Source: Magnetominusculus dajiuhuensis (GTDB lineage Bacteria > Nitrospirota > Thermodesulfovibrionia > Thermodesulfovibrionales > Magnetobacteriaceae). From it: a stretch of 6,195 nt of DNA. This document shows, in pieces, positions 1-5,844 of the stretch. A program made the translations under genes and the position numbers. Each line of letters begins with the position of its first letter. Positions within the stretch are counted from its first letter, which is position 1. The stretch covers positions 1-6,195 of the forward strand of contig NZ_JBJUSG010000171.1 of NCBI RefSeq assembly GCF_046044395.1. Reading direction: 5' to 3'. The notes below the pieces were generated by a model that did not search any database, had not been told where the DNA came from, and worked only from the letters and a program-made list of their open reading frames with translations.

Positions 1-81
1 ATTGAACGATGGCAGCGTGGAGAAACAAAACCGACACTAAAACAGTTGGAGTCGTTTGCAAAATCCACTTATGAAACATAA
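1..81 (+). CDS. 3' end of XRE/HTH regulator (ImmA/IrrE-associated type), truncated
   Basis: Frame 1 is open from the first base to a TAA at 79-81 and encodes 26 residues beginning IERWQRGETKPTLKQLESF and ending AKSTYET. The pattern W-x-x-G-E-x-K-P-T-L-K-Q-L-x-x-F-A-K is what I know from the end of the helix-turn-helix in XRE-family proteins, especially those followed by an ImmA/IrrE (COG2856) metallopeptidase, where it recognises operator DNA. In those relatives the chain normally continues with a segment like HxPIGYLFLP and then often the HExxH peptidase. Here it stops two or three residues into that segment, so this is a short regulator or, more likely, a degraded remnant. The 5' part lies outside the window. 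It converges on the sugar cassette whose last gene ends at 119. Homology is by motif recognition only. Confidence 0.6.
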   Translation: MERWQRGETKPTLKQLESFAKSTYET

Positions 82-118
82 TATAGGGTTAGAATAAAAG
101 CGGCACCAGCGCGACTTA

Positions 119-1300
119 TCATATTCCTTTCAGGGATTTGTACAGATAGTCAATTTCATCTCTTATATCAACAGGGTGGTTGCCGACAAAAAAGCCGCGG
201 TCATGGGCTATGTCCGCTTGTTTTGAGCTTACGACCTCGTAGTCGAAATACTTAATCACGTCGTGTCTGAGCATATTGCCGCCGGTGATTATTCTATATT
301 CGATGTTCGATTTTTTCAGCGTGCTAAGGACTGCGTCTCTGTCTGTCCCCGCGTCCGGATTTACTATCATCGTAAAACAAAACCATGAGCTTTGCCCTGT
401 TTCCTGCTGAATGATAAAGCGTTTGTCGTGTTTGAAGGTGTTTACAAAATGGGCGGCATTGCCACGCCTTGTCCTAAGAAACGCGTCGAGCTTTTTGAGC
501 TGAACCTTGCCAACCGCCCCTTGTATTTCCATTGGGCGGACATTGTAGCCCGGCAAAATAAACCGGTAGGCCTCATAAAAATCGCTGTCTTTCTTTTCAA
601 AGATTGGACTGCCCACGGGCTGGCCGCGGCACCAGCCGTGATTGCGGATTGATCTGCACAGACAGTCAATTTCAAAGTCGTCCGTGAGAATAAGCCCTCC
701 CTCCATAGTTGATATATGGTGAGAGAAAAACGTGCTGAATGTCCCTACGAGGCCGAAAGTACCCGTGTAACGGCCATCATACACCGCCCCCATTGATTCG
801 CAGTTGTCCTCAAAGAGGATAAGGTTATATTTTTGGCATATCTGCGTGATCTTATCAAAGCGGCATGGATTGCCAAGTATGCTCACCGCCACAATCATTC
901 TTGTCTTAGGAGTTATCGCCCTTTCAATCTGCTCCACATCAATGTTGAGGGTATTAATGTCAATATCAACAAACCTGAGTTTCAGCCCGTACTGCTGCAG
1001 AGGATAAAATGTGGTTGCCCATGAAATACACGGCACTATTACCTCATCGCCGGGCATCAACGGCAAATCCTTCCGGTAAAACAACGCGGCAACGGCCACA
1101 AGATTTGCCGACGAGCCGGAGTTTACCATGACGGCGTGCCTTCGTCCGAAAAACGAGGCAAACTCTGCCTCAAACTCTGAGACATGCCTTCCCATTGTAA
1201 ACATGTCGCTTTCCATGACTGCTGTGACCGCGTCTTTTTCCTGCTGGCCGAAGGTGGAAGACGTCAGGGGAAGCCTAAGGGCGGCCAGTACATCAGACAT
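119..1300 (-). CDS. DegT/StrS-family PLP enzyme with His for Lys: sugar-nucleotide 3-dehydrase-like (ColD/RfbH type)
   Basis: 393 residues from the ATG at 1300, close to the usual length for the fold-type I DegT/DnrJ/EryC1/StrS family. An in-frame TTG at 1306 would add two residues; the ATG is preferred, although neither has a clear ribosome-binding site. Family landmarks are MGRHVxxFE near 36-44, NSGSSAN at 60-66, FEDNCES at 163-169 (D165 should hold the PLP pyridine nitrogen) and GYNVRPxExQGA at 251-262. The usual SxxxTKxxxxGEGG motif reads SHHISTMEGG at 193-202, so the PLP-binding lysine is H194, 29 residues after D165. This is the hallmark of the 3-dehydrases ColD (GDP-4-keto-6-deoxymannose) and RfbH/E1 (CDP-sugar). 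The E1 [2Fe-2S] cysteine set (C-x-C-x7-C after the DWGR-like motif) is absent: only C224 follows RNHGW. That favours a ColD-like enzyme. It overlaps the upstream SDR gene by 8 bases, so translation is probably coupled. Substrate (GDP-, CDP- or other) cannot be told. Confidence 0.85.
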   Translation of the reverse strand: MSDVLAALRLPLTSSTFGQQEKDAVTAVMESDMFTMGRHVSEFEAEFASFFGRRHAVMVNSGSSANLVAVAALFYRKDLPLMPGDEVIVPCISWATTFYPLQQYGLKLRFVDIDINTLNIDVEQIERAITPKTRMIVAVSILGNPCRFDKITQICQKYNLILFEDNCESMGAVYDGRYTGTFGLVGTFSTFFSHHISTMEGGLILTDDFEIDCLCRSIRNHGWCRGQPVGSPIFEKKDSDFYEAYRFILPGYNVRPMEIQGAVGKVQLKKLDAFLRTRRGNAAHFVNTFKHDKRFIIQQETGQSSWFCFTMIVNPDAGTDRDAVLSTLKKSNIEYRIITGGNMLRHDVIKYFDYEVVSSKQADIAHDRGFFVGNHPVDIRDEIDYLYKSLKGI

Positions 1301-2234
1301 TGGCAAATTGGTTTGGTTTTAATATTTTATATCCCTTCAGCAATTCCACGATGCCGTCATCAAGCGAGTGTGCCGGTTTAAAACCAAGGGATTCAATCTT
1401 ATCGTTGCTCACGACATAGTCCCGTTTGTCGGGGTCCTCCCCTACGGGGGCAGAGTGGATGTAGAGTTCAGGTACGTATTCTTTTATTTTTTCACAGAGC
1501 TGCCTCTTTGTTATGTTCGCGCTGCTCAGCCCCACATTGAATGGCTCGCCGGCCATTTTATCGTAGTTATCCATAGCAAACATAAATGCGCGCGTGACGT
1601 CTCTTACGTGGATGTAATTTCTGCGAAAATGCCCCTCAAAAAGCACGATGAACCTGTCTTTATACGCCCTGTAGGTGAAATCGTTAACAAGAAGGTCCAT
1701 TCTCATCCTCGGGCTCATGCCGAAAACCGTAGCAAGGCGCAGTGTGACGGCATTTCCCCTGTCAAGCAGGGCGTTTTCGAGTATGACCTTGACCCTTCCG
1801 TATTCGGAGATTGGCCTAAGTGGGGATTGCTCTGTGCAGAATCTGTCCTTTTCCCCGATGCCATAGCCGCTGTTTGTGGTAGGAAATATTACCTTTTGCA
1901 ATGGAGAGAGCCTGTCTATCATATCCATCATTGCGTCGTGGTTTACGAGATTTGTCAGAGACGGGTTCATCTTACACGCTGGTGCCCCTACAATGGCGGC
2001 CAACGGTATAATAACGTCAAAGCGGGGAACAAGGGAGGAAATCAACCCTGAGTTGCATATATCCCCTTTTATAAAATCGAAACCCTCACAGGCACAACAA
2101 TCAAGCAGAGTAACCTGCCCAAACATAAGCGAGTCAAGCACTGTCACTTCATGCCCGGCCCTTAACAGCTCCGGCACAAGTACAGAACCAAGATACCCCG
2201 CCCCACCCGTAACCAATATCCTTTCTTTTCCCAT
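1293..2234 (-). CDS. NAD-dependent sugar-nucleotide epimerase/dehydratase (extended SDR)
   Basis: 313 residues. The N-terminus is a Rossmann fold with VTGGAGYLG (G10-x2-G13-x2-G16) and D34 after the second strand, favouring NAD(H). Catalytic residues are visible: T120 in PTTNSGYG, Y145 and K149 in EYGRVKV. RRNYIHVRDVTRAF at 204-217 and EPFNVG at 230-235 are typical of the GalE/RmlB-like extended SDR family, which acts on NDP-hexoses in the cytoplasm. The frame stays open up to 2414, but the start is put at ATG 2234: the conserved fold begins three residues later, GGTGGA lies about ten bases upstream, and a near-perfect promoter (2305-2333) lies inside the would-be extension. The gene is followed with an 8-base overlap by a His-containing 3-dehydrase, so it may make that enzyme's 4-keto substrate or reduce/epimerise its product. 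Exact reaction unknown. Confidence 0.85.
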   Translation of the reverse strand: MGKERILVTGGAGYLGSVLVPELLRAGHEVTVLDSLMFGQVTLLDCCACEGFDFIKGDICNSGLISSLVPRFDVIIPLAAIVGAPACKMNPSLTNLVNHDAMMDMIDRLSPLQKVIFPTTNSGYGIGEKDRFCTEQSPLRPISEYGRVKVILENALLDRGNAVTLRLATVFGMSPRMRMDLLVNDFTYRAYKDRFIVLFEGHFRRNYIHVRDVTRAFMFAMDNYDKMAGEPFNVGLSSANITKRQLCEKIKEYVPELYIHSAPVGEDPDKRDYVVSNDKIESLGFKPAHSLDDGIVELLKGYKILKPNQFANV

Positions 2235-2304
2235 CGTAATCTTTTCCACCACCGTTAAATAGCCTTTTGTGCAAACAGCCCATATTAGCACAGCAGCACG
2301 GTGT

Positions 2305-2333
2305 ATTGTACGCCTCCGGCATACCTGTGTCAA
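2305..2333 (-). promoter_or_regulatory. sigma70-type promoter of the sugar cassette
   Basis: On the minus strand TTGACA (2333-2328) is followed after exactly 17 bases by TACAAT (2310-2305). That is a perfect -35 and a 5/6 -10 at ideal spacing. Transcription would begin near 2298, leaving a leader of about 64 nt before the SDR start at 2234. It shows that the longer reading frame to 2414 is not the real start. Confidence 0.75.
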
Positions 2334-2373
2334 TATCGCTGGCCTGGCGGCTCTGTGAATAATATATAACCGC

Positions 2374-2402
2374 TTGAAATATTTATTTGGATATTGTACA
2401 AT
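2374..2402 (+). promoter_or_regulatory. sigma70-type promoter of the PilZ gene
   Basis: TTGAAA (2374-2379), a 17-base spacer, then TACAAT (2397-2402): 5/6 and 5/6 matches at ideal spacing. The start point would be near 2408-2410, giving a leader of about 47 nt to ATG 2456. It also lies upstream of the alternative ATG at 2432. It diverges from the sugar-cassette promoter; the two -35 boxes are about 40 bp apart, so one regulator could affect both. Confidence 0.7.
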
Positions 2403-2406
2403 GTGG

Positions 2407-2422
2407 CGTGACATAAGTCACA
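2407..2422. promoter_or_regulatory. CRP/FNR-family-like palindromic operator candidate
   Basis: CGTGACATAAGTCACA contains the perfect inverted repeat GTGAC-N4-GTCAC and matches TGTGA-N6-TCACA at 9 of 10 defined positions. It lies across the predicted transcription start of the PilZ gene, five bases after the -10 box, where a bound dimer would normally repress. The identity of the regulator is inferred only from the half-site, and short palindromes can arise by chance. Confidence 0.4.
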
Positions 2423-2441
2423 GGACGCTTTATGGGCTTGC

Positions 2442-2447
2442 AGGAGG
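2442..2447 (+). promoter_or_regulatory. ribosome-binding site fixing the PilZ start
   Basis: AGGAGG with 8 bases to ATG 2456. It lies inside the longer frame from ATG 2432, which has no such site, so the shorter protein is preferred. Confidence 0.8.
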
Positions 2448-2455
2448 GCAACCTG

Positions 2456-2974
2456 ATGGCAAATATCCCTAAATTGCCGGTGATAACTGTCTATCCATCT
2501 ACTGAGATACCTGTGGTGTGTCCCTGCTGTGGGGTCAAAGGCAAACTCAAAAGAGAATACCCGCCGGAGAAGGATTTTATCATAACCTGCCCTAAGTGCA
2601 AACAGCAGGTTTTCGTTCGTATAAATGCGCGTGAATTCTATCGTAAAGATGTTACTATTGAGGCGTATTATCAGCTTAAAGACAGCAACAGACCGGCAAT
2701 AAAGGGGAATATATTAAATATATCCCGCGGAGGCCTACGCCTGAAGTGTTTGAAAGTCGCGCCTGTTTGTGATAGAACGGGTAATGTTAGGTCAAGGATA
2801 GGCAGCGTTATGTCGTTAAGATTTGTATTACCGCCTAAGGAAGAGCCAGTCAGGGTTTTTGGGGAGATTGTCTCTGTAGTAGAGGAGACAGACAAGACCG
2901 TCACCTTCGGGGTAAAGTTCAAAAACCCCGGCGAATACGAAGAGATGCAAATCGGCTTTTTCCTTCAATCATAA
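2456..2974 (+). CDS. zinc-ribbon PilZ-domain protein, probable c-di-GMP receptor
   Basis: 172 residues. The ATG at 2456 is chosen over ATG 2432 because a full AGGAGG (2442-2447) sits 8 bases before it. Residues 18-50 form a small zinc ribbon: C22-x2-C25 (CPCC) and C45-x2-C48 (CPKC). Residues 58 to about 168 form a PilZ domain carrying both c-di-GMP ligands of the family: R59-x3-R63 (REFYR) and N88-I-S-R-G-G93, the (D/N)xSxxG motif. It should therefore bind c-di-GMP and relay it to a partner, probably in the cytoplasm, as no signal peptide or membrane segment is seen. The zinc ribbon may serve folding or protein/nucleic-acid contact; its target is unknown. The gene has its own promoter, points away from the sugar cassette, and is 307 bases upstream of a response regulator. 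No clear terminator follows directly. Confidence 0.85.
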   Translation: MANIPKLPVITVYPSTEIPVVCPCCGVKGKLKREYPPEKDFIITCPKCKQQVFVRINAREFYRKDVTIEAYYQLKDSNRPAIKGNILNISRGGLRLKCLKVAPVCDRTGNVRSRIGSVMSLRFVLPPKEEPVRVFGEIVSVVEETDKTVTFGVKFKNPGEYEEMQIGFFLQS

Positions 2975-3084
2975 ATATCGCAGATGTTAACCTTCCGCTA
3001 TTATCACATACGTATCCCCTGGCCGCACATCCATCAAAAAAAATATTCGCACAAAAATTATTTGTATAATATTTTAATGATTAT

Positions 3085-3093
3085 TGGTATAAT
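3085..3093 (+). promoter_or_regulatory. extended -10 promoter in the PilZ/response-regulator gap
   Basis: TGGTATAAT is a perfect extended -10 element (TGn plus TATAAT) in an AT-rich tract. No good -35 box is present at 16-18 bases, as is common for this class. Transcription would start near 3100 and run toward the response-regulator operon. A second TATAAT at 3065-3070 has neither TGn nor a -35 box. Confidence 0.5.
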
Positions 3094-3099
3094 AGCAGG

Positions 3100-3270
3100 C
3101 AGGTGGGTCGGTTGGCTTTCCCTAAAGAGTCTCCCCACCGAGAGATTGATTCTTAGAACTATCTGCGTGTGTGGCTTACCTGGCGGTTGAGTGAGTAACT
3201 TTAGATTGAGAATGTTATCGTCAATCGGTTAATTAAAACAATTGGAAATAACCCATTTGGCGGGTTTTTT
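3100..3270 (+). ncRNA. candidate structured leader or small RNA upstream of the response-regulator operon
   Basis: About 170 bases between an extended -10 promoter and a terminator-like hairpin, with no convincing coding frame. Visible helices are GGTGGG (3102-3107) with CCCACC (3134-3139), enclosing a CTTT/AAAG mini-stem, and GATTGA (3204-3209) with TCAATC (3221-3226). An earlier GATTGA (3144-3149) could compete for the same TCAATC, and TCTC (3130-3133) with GAGA (3140-3143) is exclusive with the first helix. Alternative pairings of this kind suit an attenuator or riboswitch. I compared it by eye with c-di-GMP-I, fluoride, TPP and ZTP riboswitch cores and saw no match. It could equally be an independent small RNA or unstructured leader. 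Confidence 0.3.
3250..3270 (+). terminator. intrinsic-terminator-like hairpin abutting the response-regulator RBS
   Basis: AACCC (3250-3254) pairs with GGGTT (3262-3266) around a 7-base loop, and the second arm runs into a tract of six T (3265-3270). The stem is short, so termination would be partial. The first base after the T tract begins GGAG, the ribosome-binding site of the gene at 3282. That position suits conditional read-through as well as simple termination of upstream transcripts. Confidence 0.5.
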
Positions 3271-3281
3271 GGAGCAACAAT

Positions 3282-3656
3282 ATGAAACAACTAAACATAC
3301 TACTGGCCGATGACGAACGGGACTTTACAGAGGTCCTGTCTGAGCGGCTGAGGATGAGGGGGTTTAAGGTCACAGTTGCCTTTGACGGGCAGGAGGCTAT
3401 TGATAGTCTCAAAGAATATATACCTAATGTCCTTGTGTTGGACATGAAGATGCCGCGTAAAAACGGCATAGACGTTATGCGGTGGTTAAACACAAAAAAA
3501 ATTGAGCTGCCTGTGCTGATACTTACAGGCTACAGCTCGGAGACGGAAGAGGAAGAGGCGTGGAAGCTGGGAGTTTTCGACATACTTAGAAAACCCCCTG
3601 AAATAGACATACTTTCAAAGGCTATAAGAGAGGCTTATATAAAGAAGGCCCATTAG
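3282..3656 (+). CDS. single-domain response regulator (CheY-like receiver)
   Basis: 124 residues forming a single REC domain with no output domain. All key residues are present: acidic pocket D10-D11 in LLADDE, phospho-acceptor D54 in VLDMKMP, switch T82 in LILTGYS, and K104-P105 in LRKPP. It should be phosphorylated by a histidine kinase that is not in this window and act through protein contacts or as a phosphorelay intermediate. The start is supported by GGAG at 3271-3274, 7 bases upstream. The gene lies 57 bases before the TauE/SafE permease on the same strand with no terminator between them, so the two are probably cotranscribed. This suggests the regulator is linked to control or sensing of the transporter. 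An intrinsic-terminator-like hairpin directly precedes the RBS. Confidence 0.9.
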   Translation: MKQLNILLADDERDFTEVLSERLRMRGFKVTVAFDGQEAIDSLKEYIPNVLVLDMKMPRKNGIDVMRWLNTKKIELPVLILTGYSSETEEEEAWKLGVFDILRKPPEIDILSKAIREAYIKKAH

Positions 3657-3713
3657 ATTAGGGCAGATTAAGCAGAGCAAGACAGGGAGTATATTATTTA
3701 TCAGGAGGTACTA

Positions 3714-4964
3714 ATGAGTTTTTTCAGAGAGGTGTATGCGTTTTTAAAGAGCGCGTCAATTGCGCACGCGAAGTGGGACTACGAGGTTTCGATGAGCATC
3801 CTGAAAAACAGGAAGAAAATGCTGTGGATTCTCATAGCCATCCTGCCAATACTGGCCGTGGCCCTGGCAGAGGCCGGTGGAATCTTAGGTGGGAAGACGG
3901 CGTATGCCCCTGCCTTTTATTCCACGAAAATTTTTATGGCTTCCATGGCGATAGGTCTTGCAGCCGGACTGATTACGGGATGTATTGGGGCTGGAGGCGG
4001 GTTCATTATTACCCCTGCCCTGATGGCCGCCGGCGTTAAGGGAATCCTTGCCGTAGGTACTGACCTGTTTCACATCTTTGCCAAGGCGATTATGGGTACA
4101 ACGGTGCACAAAAAACTCGGCAATGTCTCAGTCAAACTTGCCGTAGCGTTTCTGGTCGGCTCAACCGGCGGTGCCGTTATCGGGGGACTGATAAACAAAG
4201 GGCTATACGACTATGACCCGCTGTTGAGCGAGGCATTCATAAGTTTGGTTTATGCCGCGCTGCTTGGGTTTCTGGGGTTTTACACCTTAGCCGATTTTCT
4301 AAGGTCAAGGAAAGGGGCGGACACGGGCGACGCCCACGGCGGCGCGACGACCGATATGCCGGCCTTTACGCTGAAAGTCCAGTCGGTAAACATCCCGCCC
4401 ATGATAACTTTTGATGAGGACTATGTACCGGGCGGAAGGAAGATTTCCGGCGTCATAGTTGCGGCAGGCGGTGTAATCGTAGGCATAATGGCCGCCATAA
4501 TGGGCGTGGGAGGCGGTTTTATCACCTTTCCAATGTTTGTTTACATCTTTGGCGTCTCGTCTATGACTACCGTTGGAACGGACATATTACAGATAATATT
4601 TACCGCGGGGTTTGCGGCAATCACTCAGTACGCGATATACGGATACGTGTTTTATTCACTGGCGATGGGTATGCTGCTTGGCTCGTTGATAGGCATTCAG
4701 GTCGGCGCTATGACCACAAAGGTCGTAAAGGGGATTCATATCAGGGGATTTTATGCAATATCCATCCTTGCGGGTTTTATAAACAGGGTCGCCACACTGC
4801 CGAAAAAGTTGACCGAACTGGAAGTCATAAACATACCCAAGGGGGTAAGCAATGGCATAGAGACCTTTGGAGATATAGTTTTCTGGATCGTGGTGGGATT
4901 TTTTGCCTTATGGATATTCAGTAAATTCTTTGGCAATTTGAAGAAATTAAAAGAGGGGGTATAA
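3714..4964 (+). CDS. TauE/SafE-family membrane permease (long form)
   Basis: 416 residues with roughly nine or more hydrophobic segments (about 37-53, 72-90, 107-125, 139-160, 173-195, 245-263, 290-309, 312-335, 344-356, 387-405). Two related half-repeats show the family duplication: G-A-G-G-G-F-I at 92-98 with V-G-T-D at 114-117, and G-V-G-G-G-F-I at 264-270 with V-G-T-D at 287-290. The TauE/SafE (COG0730) family exports or takes up sulfite, sulfoacetate, sulfonates and similar anions; the substrate here cannot be told. It is much longer than the usual 250-300 residues, with an extra cytoplasmic N-terminus (1-36) and a hydrophilic central linker (196-243). AGGAGG (3703-3708) lies 5 bases before the ATG. 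It sits between a receiver-domain gene and, 3 bases downstream, a two-TM protein, forming an operon. Confidence 0.85.
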   Translation: MSFFREVYAFLKSASIAHAKWDYEVSMSILKNRKKMLWILIAILPILAVALAEAGGILGGKTAYAPAFYSTKIFMASMAIGLAAGLITGCIGAGGGFIITPALMAAGVKGILAVGTDLFHIFAKAIMGTTVHKKLGNVSVKLAVAFLVGSTGGAVIGGLINKGLYDYDPLLSEAFISLVYAALLGFLGFYTLADFLRSRKGADTGDAHGGATTDMPAFTLKVQSVNIPPMITFDEDYVPGGRKISGVIVAAGGVIVGIMAAIMGVGGGFITFPMFVYIFGVSSMTTVGTDILQIIFTAGFAAITQYAIYGYVFYSLAMGMLLGSLIGIQVGAMTTKVVKGIHIRGFYAISILAGFINRVATLPKKLTELEVINIPKGVSNGIETFGDIVFWIVVGFFALWIFSKFFGNLKKLKEGV

Positions 4965-4967
4965 CAT

Positions 4968-5681
4968 ATGTTAGTCGAAAACAAAAAGCCTTTTTTCACA
5001 GGCGTTTTTTATGGTATATCGTTTTTGGCGGTATTGGCGGTGATTTTTTCGCCAATATTCGGAGACGGGAGAAACGGTCTCGTATTTTCAGATGATATGT
5101 TTAACAAACTCTCTAAGGGCTCTTCATATTTCATACCCAAGATAATAAAGGGCAACGAGAAAAACATGGGTAAGCAGTTCTCGGTAACTATATCGCTTGA
5201 TAAGCCGGAAGTCGCTGAAAAGGCGGCCGGGCAGTTTAAAAAGGCGGGAAGCGATGTCCGGTTAGACGGCAGCACGCTGAAAATTTCCGGCGACCTCGGT
5301 AAGACCCTCGCCGTGATACTTAAAGACTCAGACTCCATGTTCAACAACGACTCTGACAAATTAAAGGCTGACTATGGATATGACGGCAAAGAGGTGCTCC
5401 AGTCGTGGTGGCAGGCACTTTCTAAGATGGACAAGGCGTTAAAGAAGGATGGGAAGATCCCTGAGTCCAAAGAGGTCGGCGCGGTTATGAAAAAGGCCGT
5501 AGAGCCCGCGTACAACTTTTTCGGGATACAGTCCCAACAGGTCTCCGATAAGATAGGCATCATGTCGGGGCTGCTTGTGTTTTATGTCATCTATACGATG
5601 TGGTGGGGATTTGCGATATATTTCCTGTTTGAAGGGTTCGGGCTTTCGATGAAAAAGGCCAAAGTGAAGAAAGAGATATAA
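4968..5681 (+). CDS. two-TM membrane protein with large extracytoplasmic domain, permease partner
   Basis: 237 residues; I do not recognise the family. A hydrophobic helix lies at about 10-30 and another at about 197-223. The lysine-rich ends (ENKK at 4-7; KKAKVKKE near 229-236) should face the cytoplasm and residues about 31-196 the periplasm. Residues 70-120 read like a small beta-alpha-beta unit (FSVTISLDK, a helix around 80-93, then LKISGD). A charged, probably helical stretch follows with W147-W148 and many lysines. The start is only 3 bases after the permease stop, and GAGGGGG (4953-4959), inside the end of the permease gene, serves as ribosome-binding site. Such tight coupling argues for a stoichiometric partner of the permease, perhaps an extracytoplasmic sensor or substrate-handling subunit. 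That role is inferred from context only. Confidence 0.75.
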   Translation: MLVENKKPFFTGVFYGISFLAVLAVIFSPIFGDGRNGLVFSDDMFNKLSKGSSYFIPKIIKGNEKNMGKQFSVTISLDKPEVAEKAAGQFKKAGSDVRLDGSTLKISGDLGKTLAVILKDSDSMFNNDSDKLKADYGYDGKEVLQSWWQALSKMDKALKKDGKIPESKEVGAVMKKAVEPAYNFFGIQSQQVSDKIGIMSGLLVFYVIYTMWWGFAIYFLFEGFGLSMKKAKVKKEI

Positions 5682-5696
5682 CTCAGCAGCACTGAA

Positions 5697-5711
5697 GCCG
5701 CCAACGGCGGC
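5697..5711 (+). other. GC-rich hairpin in the operon 3' untranslated region
   Basis: GCCGCC (5697-5702), loop AAC, GGCGGC (5706-5711): a perfect 6-bp GC stem 15 bases after the stop of the two-TM gene. There is no T tract after it, so it is not a terminator by itself. It may protect the transcript's 3' end from exonucleases. Confidence 0.5.
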
Positions 5712-5752
5712 AGCCCAAACGCGATAGACAAAGCGTGGCGAGATTTACGGGT

Positions 5753-5779
5753 GAAGGGGGGTTACCCCCCTTCGTCTTT
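5753..5779 (+). terminator. intrinsic terminator of the response regulator/TauE/two-TM operon
   Basis: A perfect 9-bp stem (GAAGGGGGG at 5753-5761 with CCCCCCTTC at 5765-5773) closes on a TTA loop, with several G-T or G-C pairs possible below it. It is followed by the T-rich GTCTTTA. The stem is very stable and the T tract only moderate. Reading the other way there is no T tract, so it is mainly a plus-strand terminator. Confidence 0.75.
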
Positions 5780-5844
5780 AATCCTTTCTGTTGTTACCGC
5801 AGGATTCAGGCATTGCCTTCCTCAAAAGCAAATGTAACGAAAAC

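Noticed and set aside
92..116. Possible terminator after the 3-dehydrase gene (minus strand, GCG/CGC stem then TTTTATTC)
   Set aside because: The stem has only three contiguous pairs plus one across a bulge, too weak to call.
1368..2051. Plus-strand open frame of 227 codons opposite the SDR gene
   Set aside because: It is antisense to a gene with clear Rossmann and catalytic motifs, and its translation has no recognisable domain or ribosome-binding site. It is a shadow frame.
2235..2414. N-terminal extension of the SDR frame by 60 codons
   Set aside because: The extension contains a consensus-like promoter, is basic and domain-free, and precedes a normal Rossmann start at 2234.
3065..3070. 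Second TATAAT upstream of the candidate leader RNA
   Set aside because: It has no TGn extension and no -35 at a usable distance.
2984..3190. 68-codon plus-strand frame after the PilZ gene
   Set aside because: It has no ribosome-binding site or recognisable motif, and it runs through AT-rich promoter-like sequence.
3206..3233. Alternative promoter TTGAGA-N16-GTTAAT before the response regulator
   Set aside because: Both boxes are weak, and its transcript would begin only a few bases before the terminator-like hairpin. The extended -10 at 3085 is better.
5777..5815. Tiny minus-strand ORF (MPESCGNNRKD) after GAGGAAGG
   Set aside because: Eleven codons with poor ribosome-binding-site spacing; nothing supports expression.
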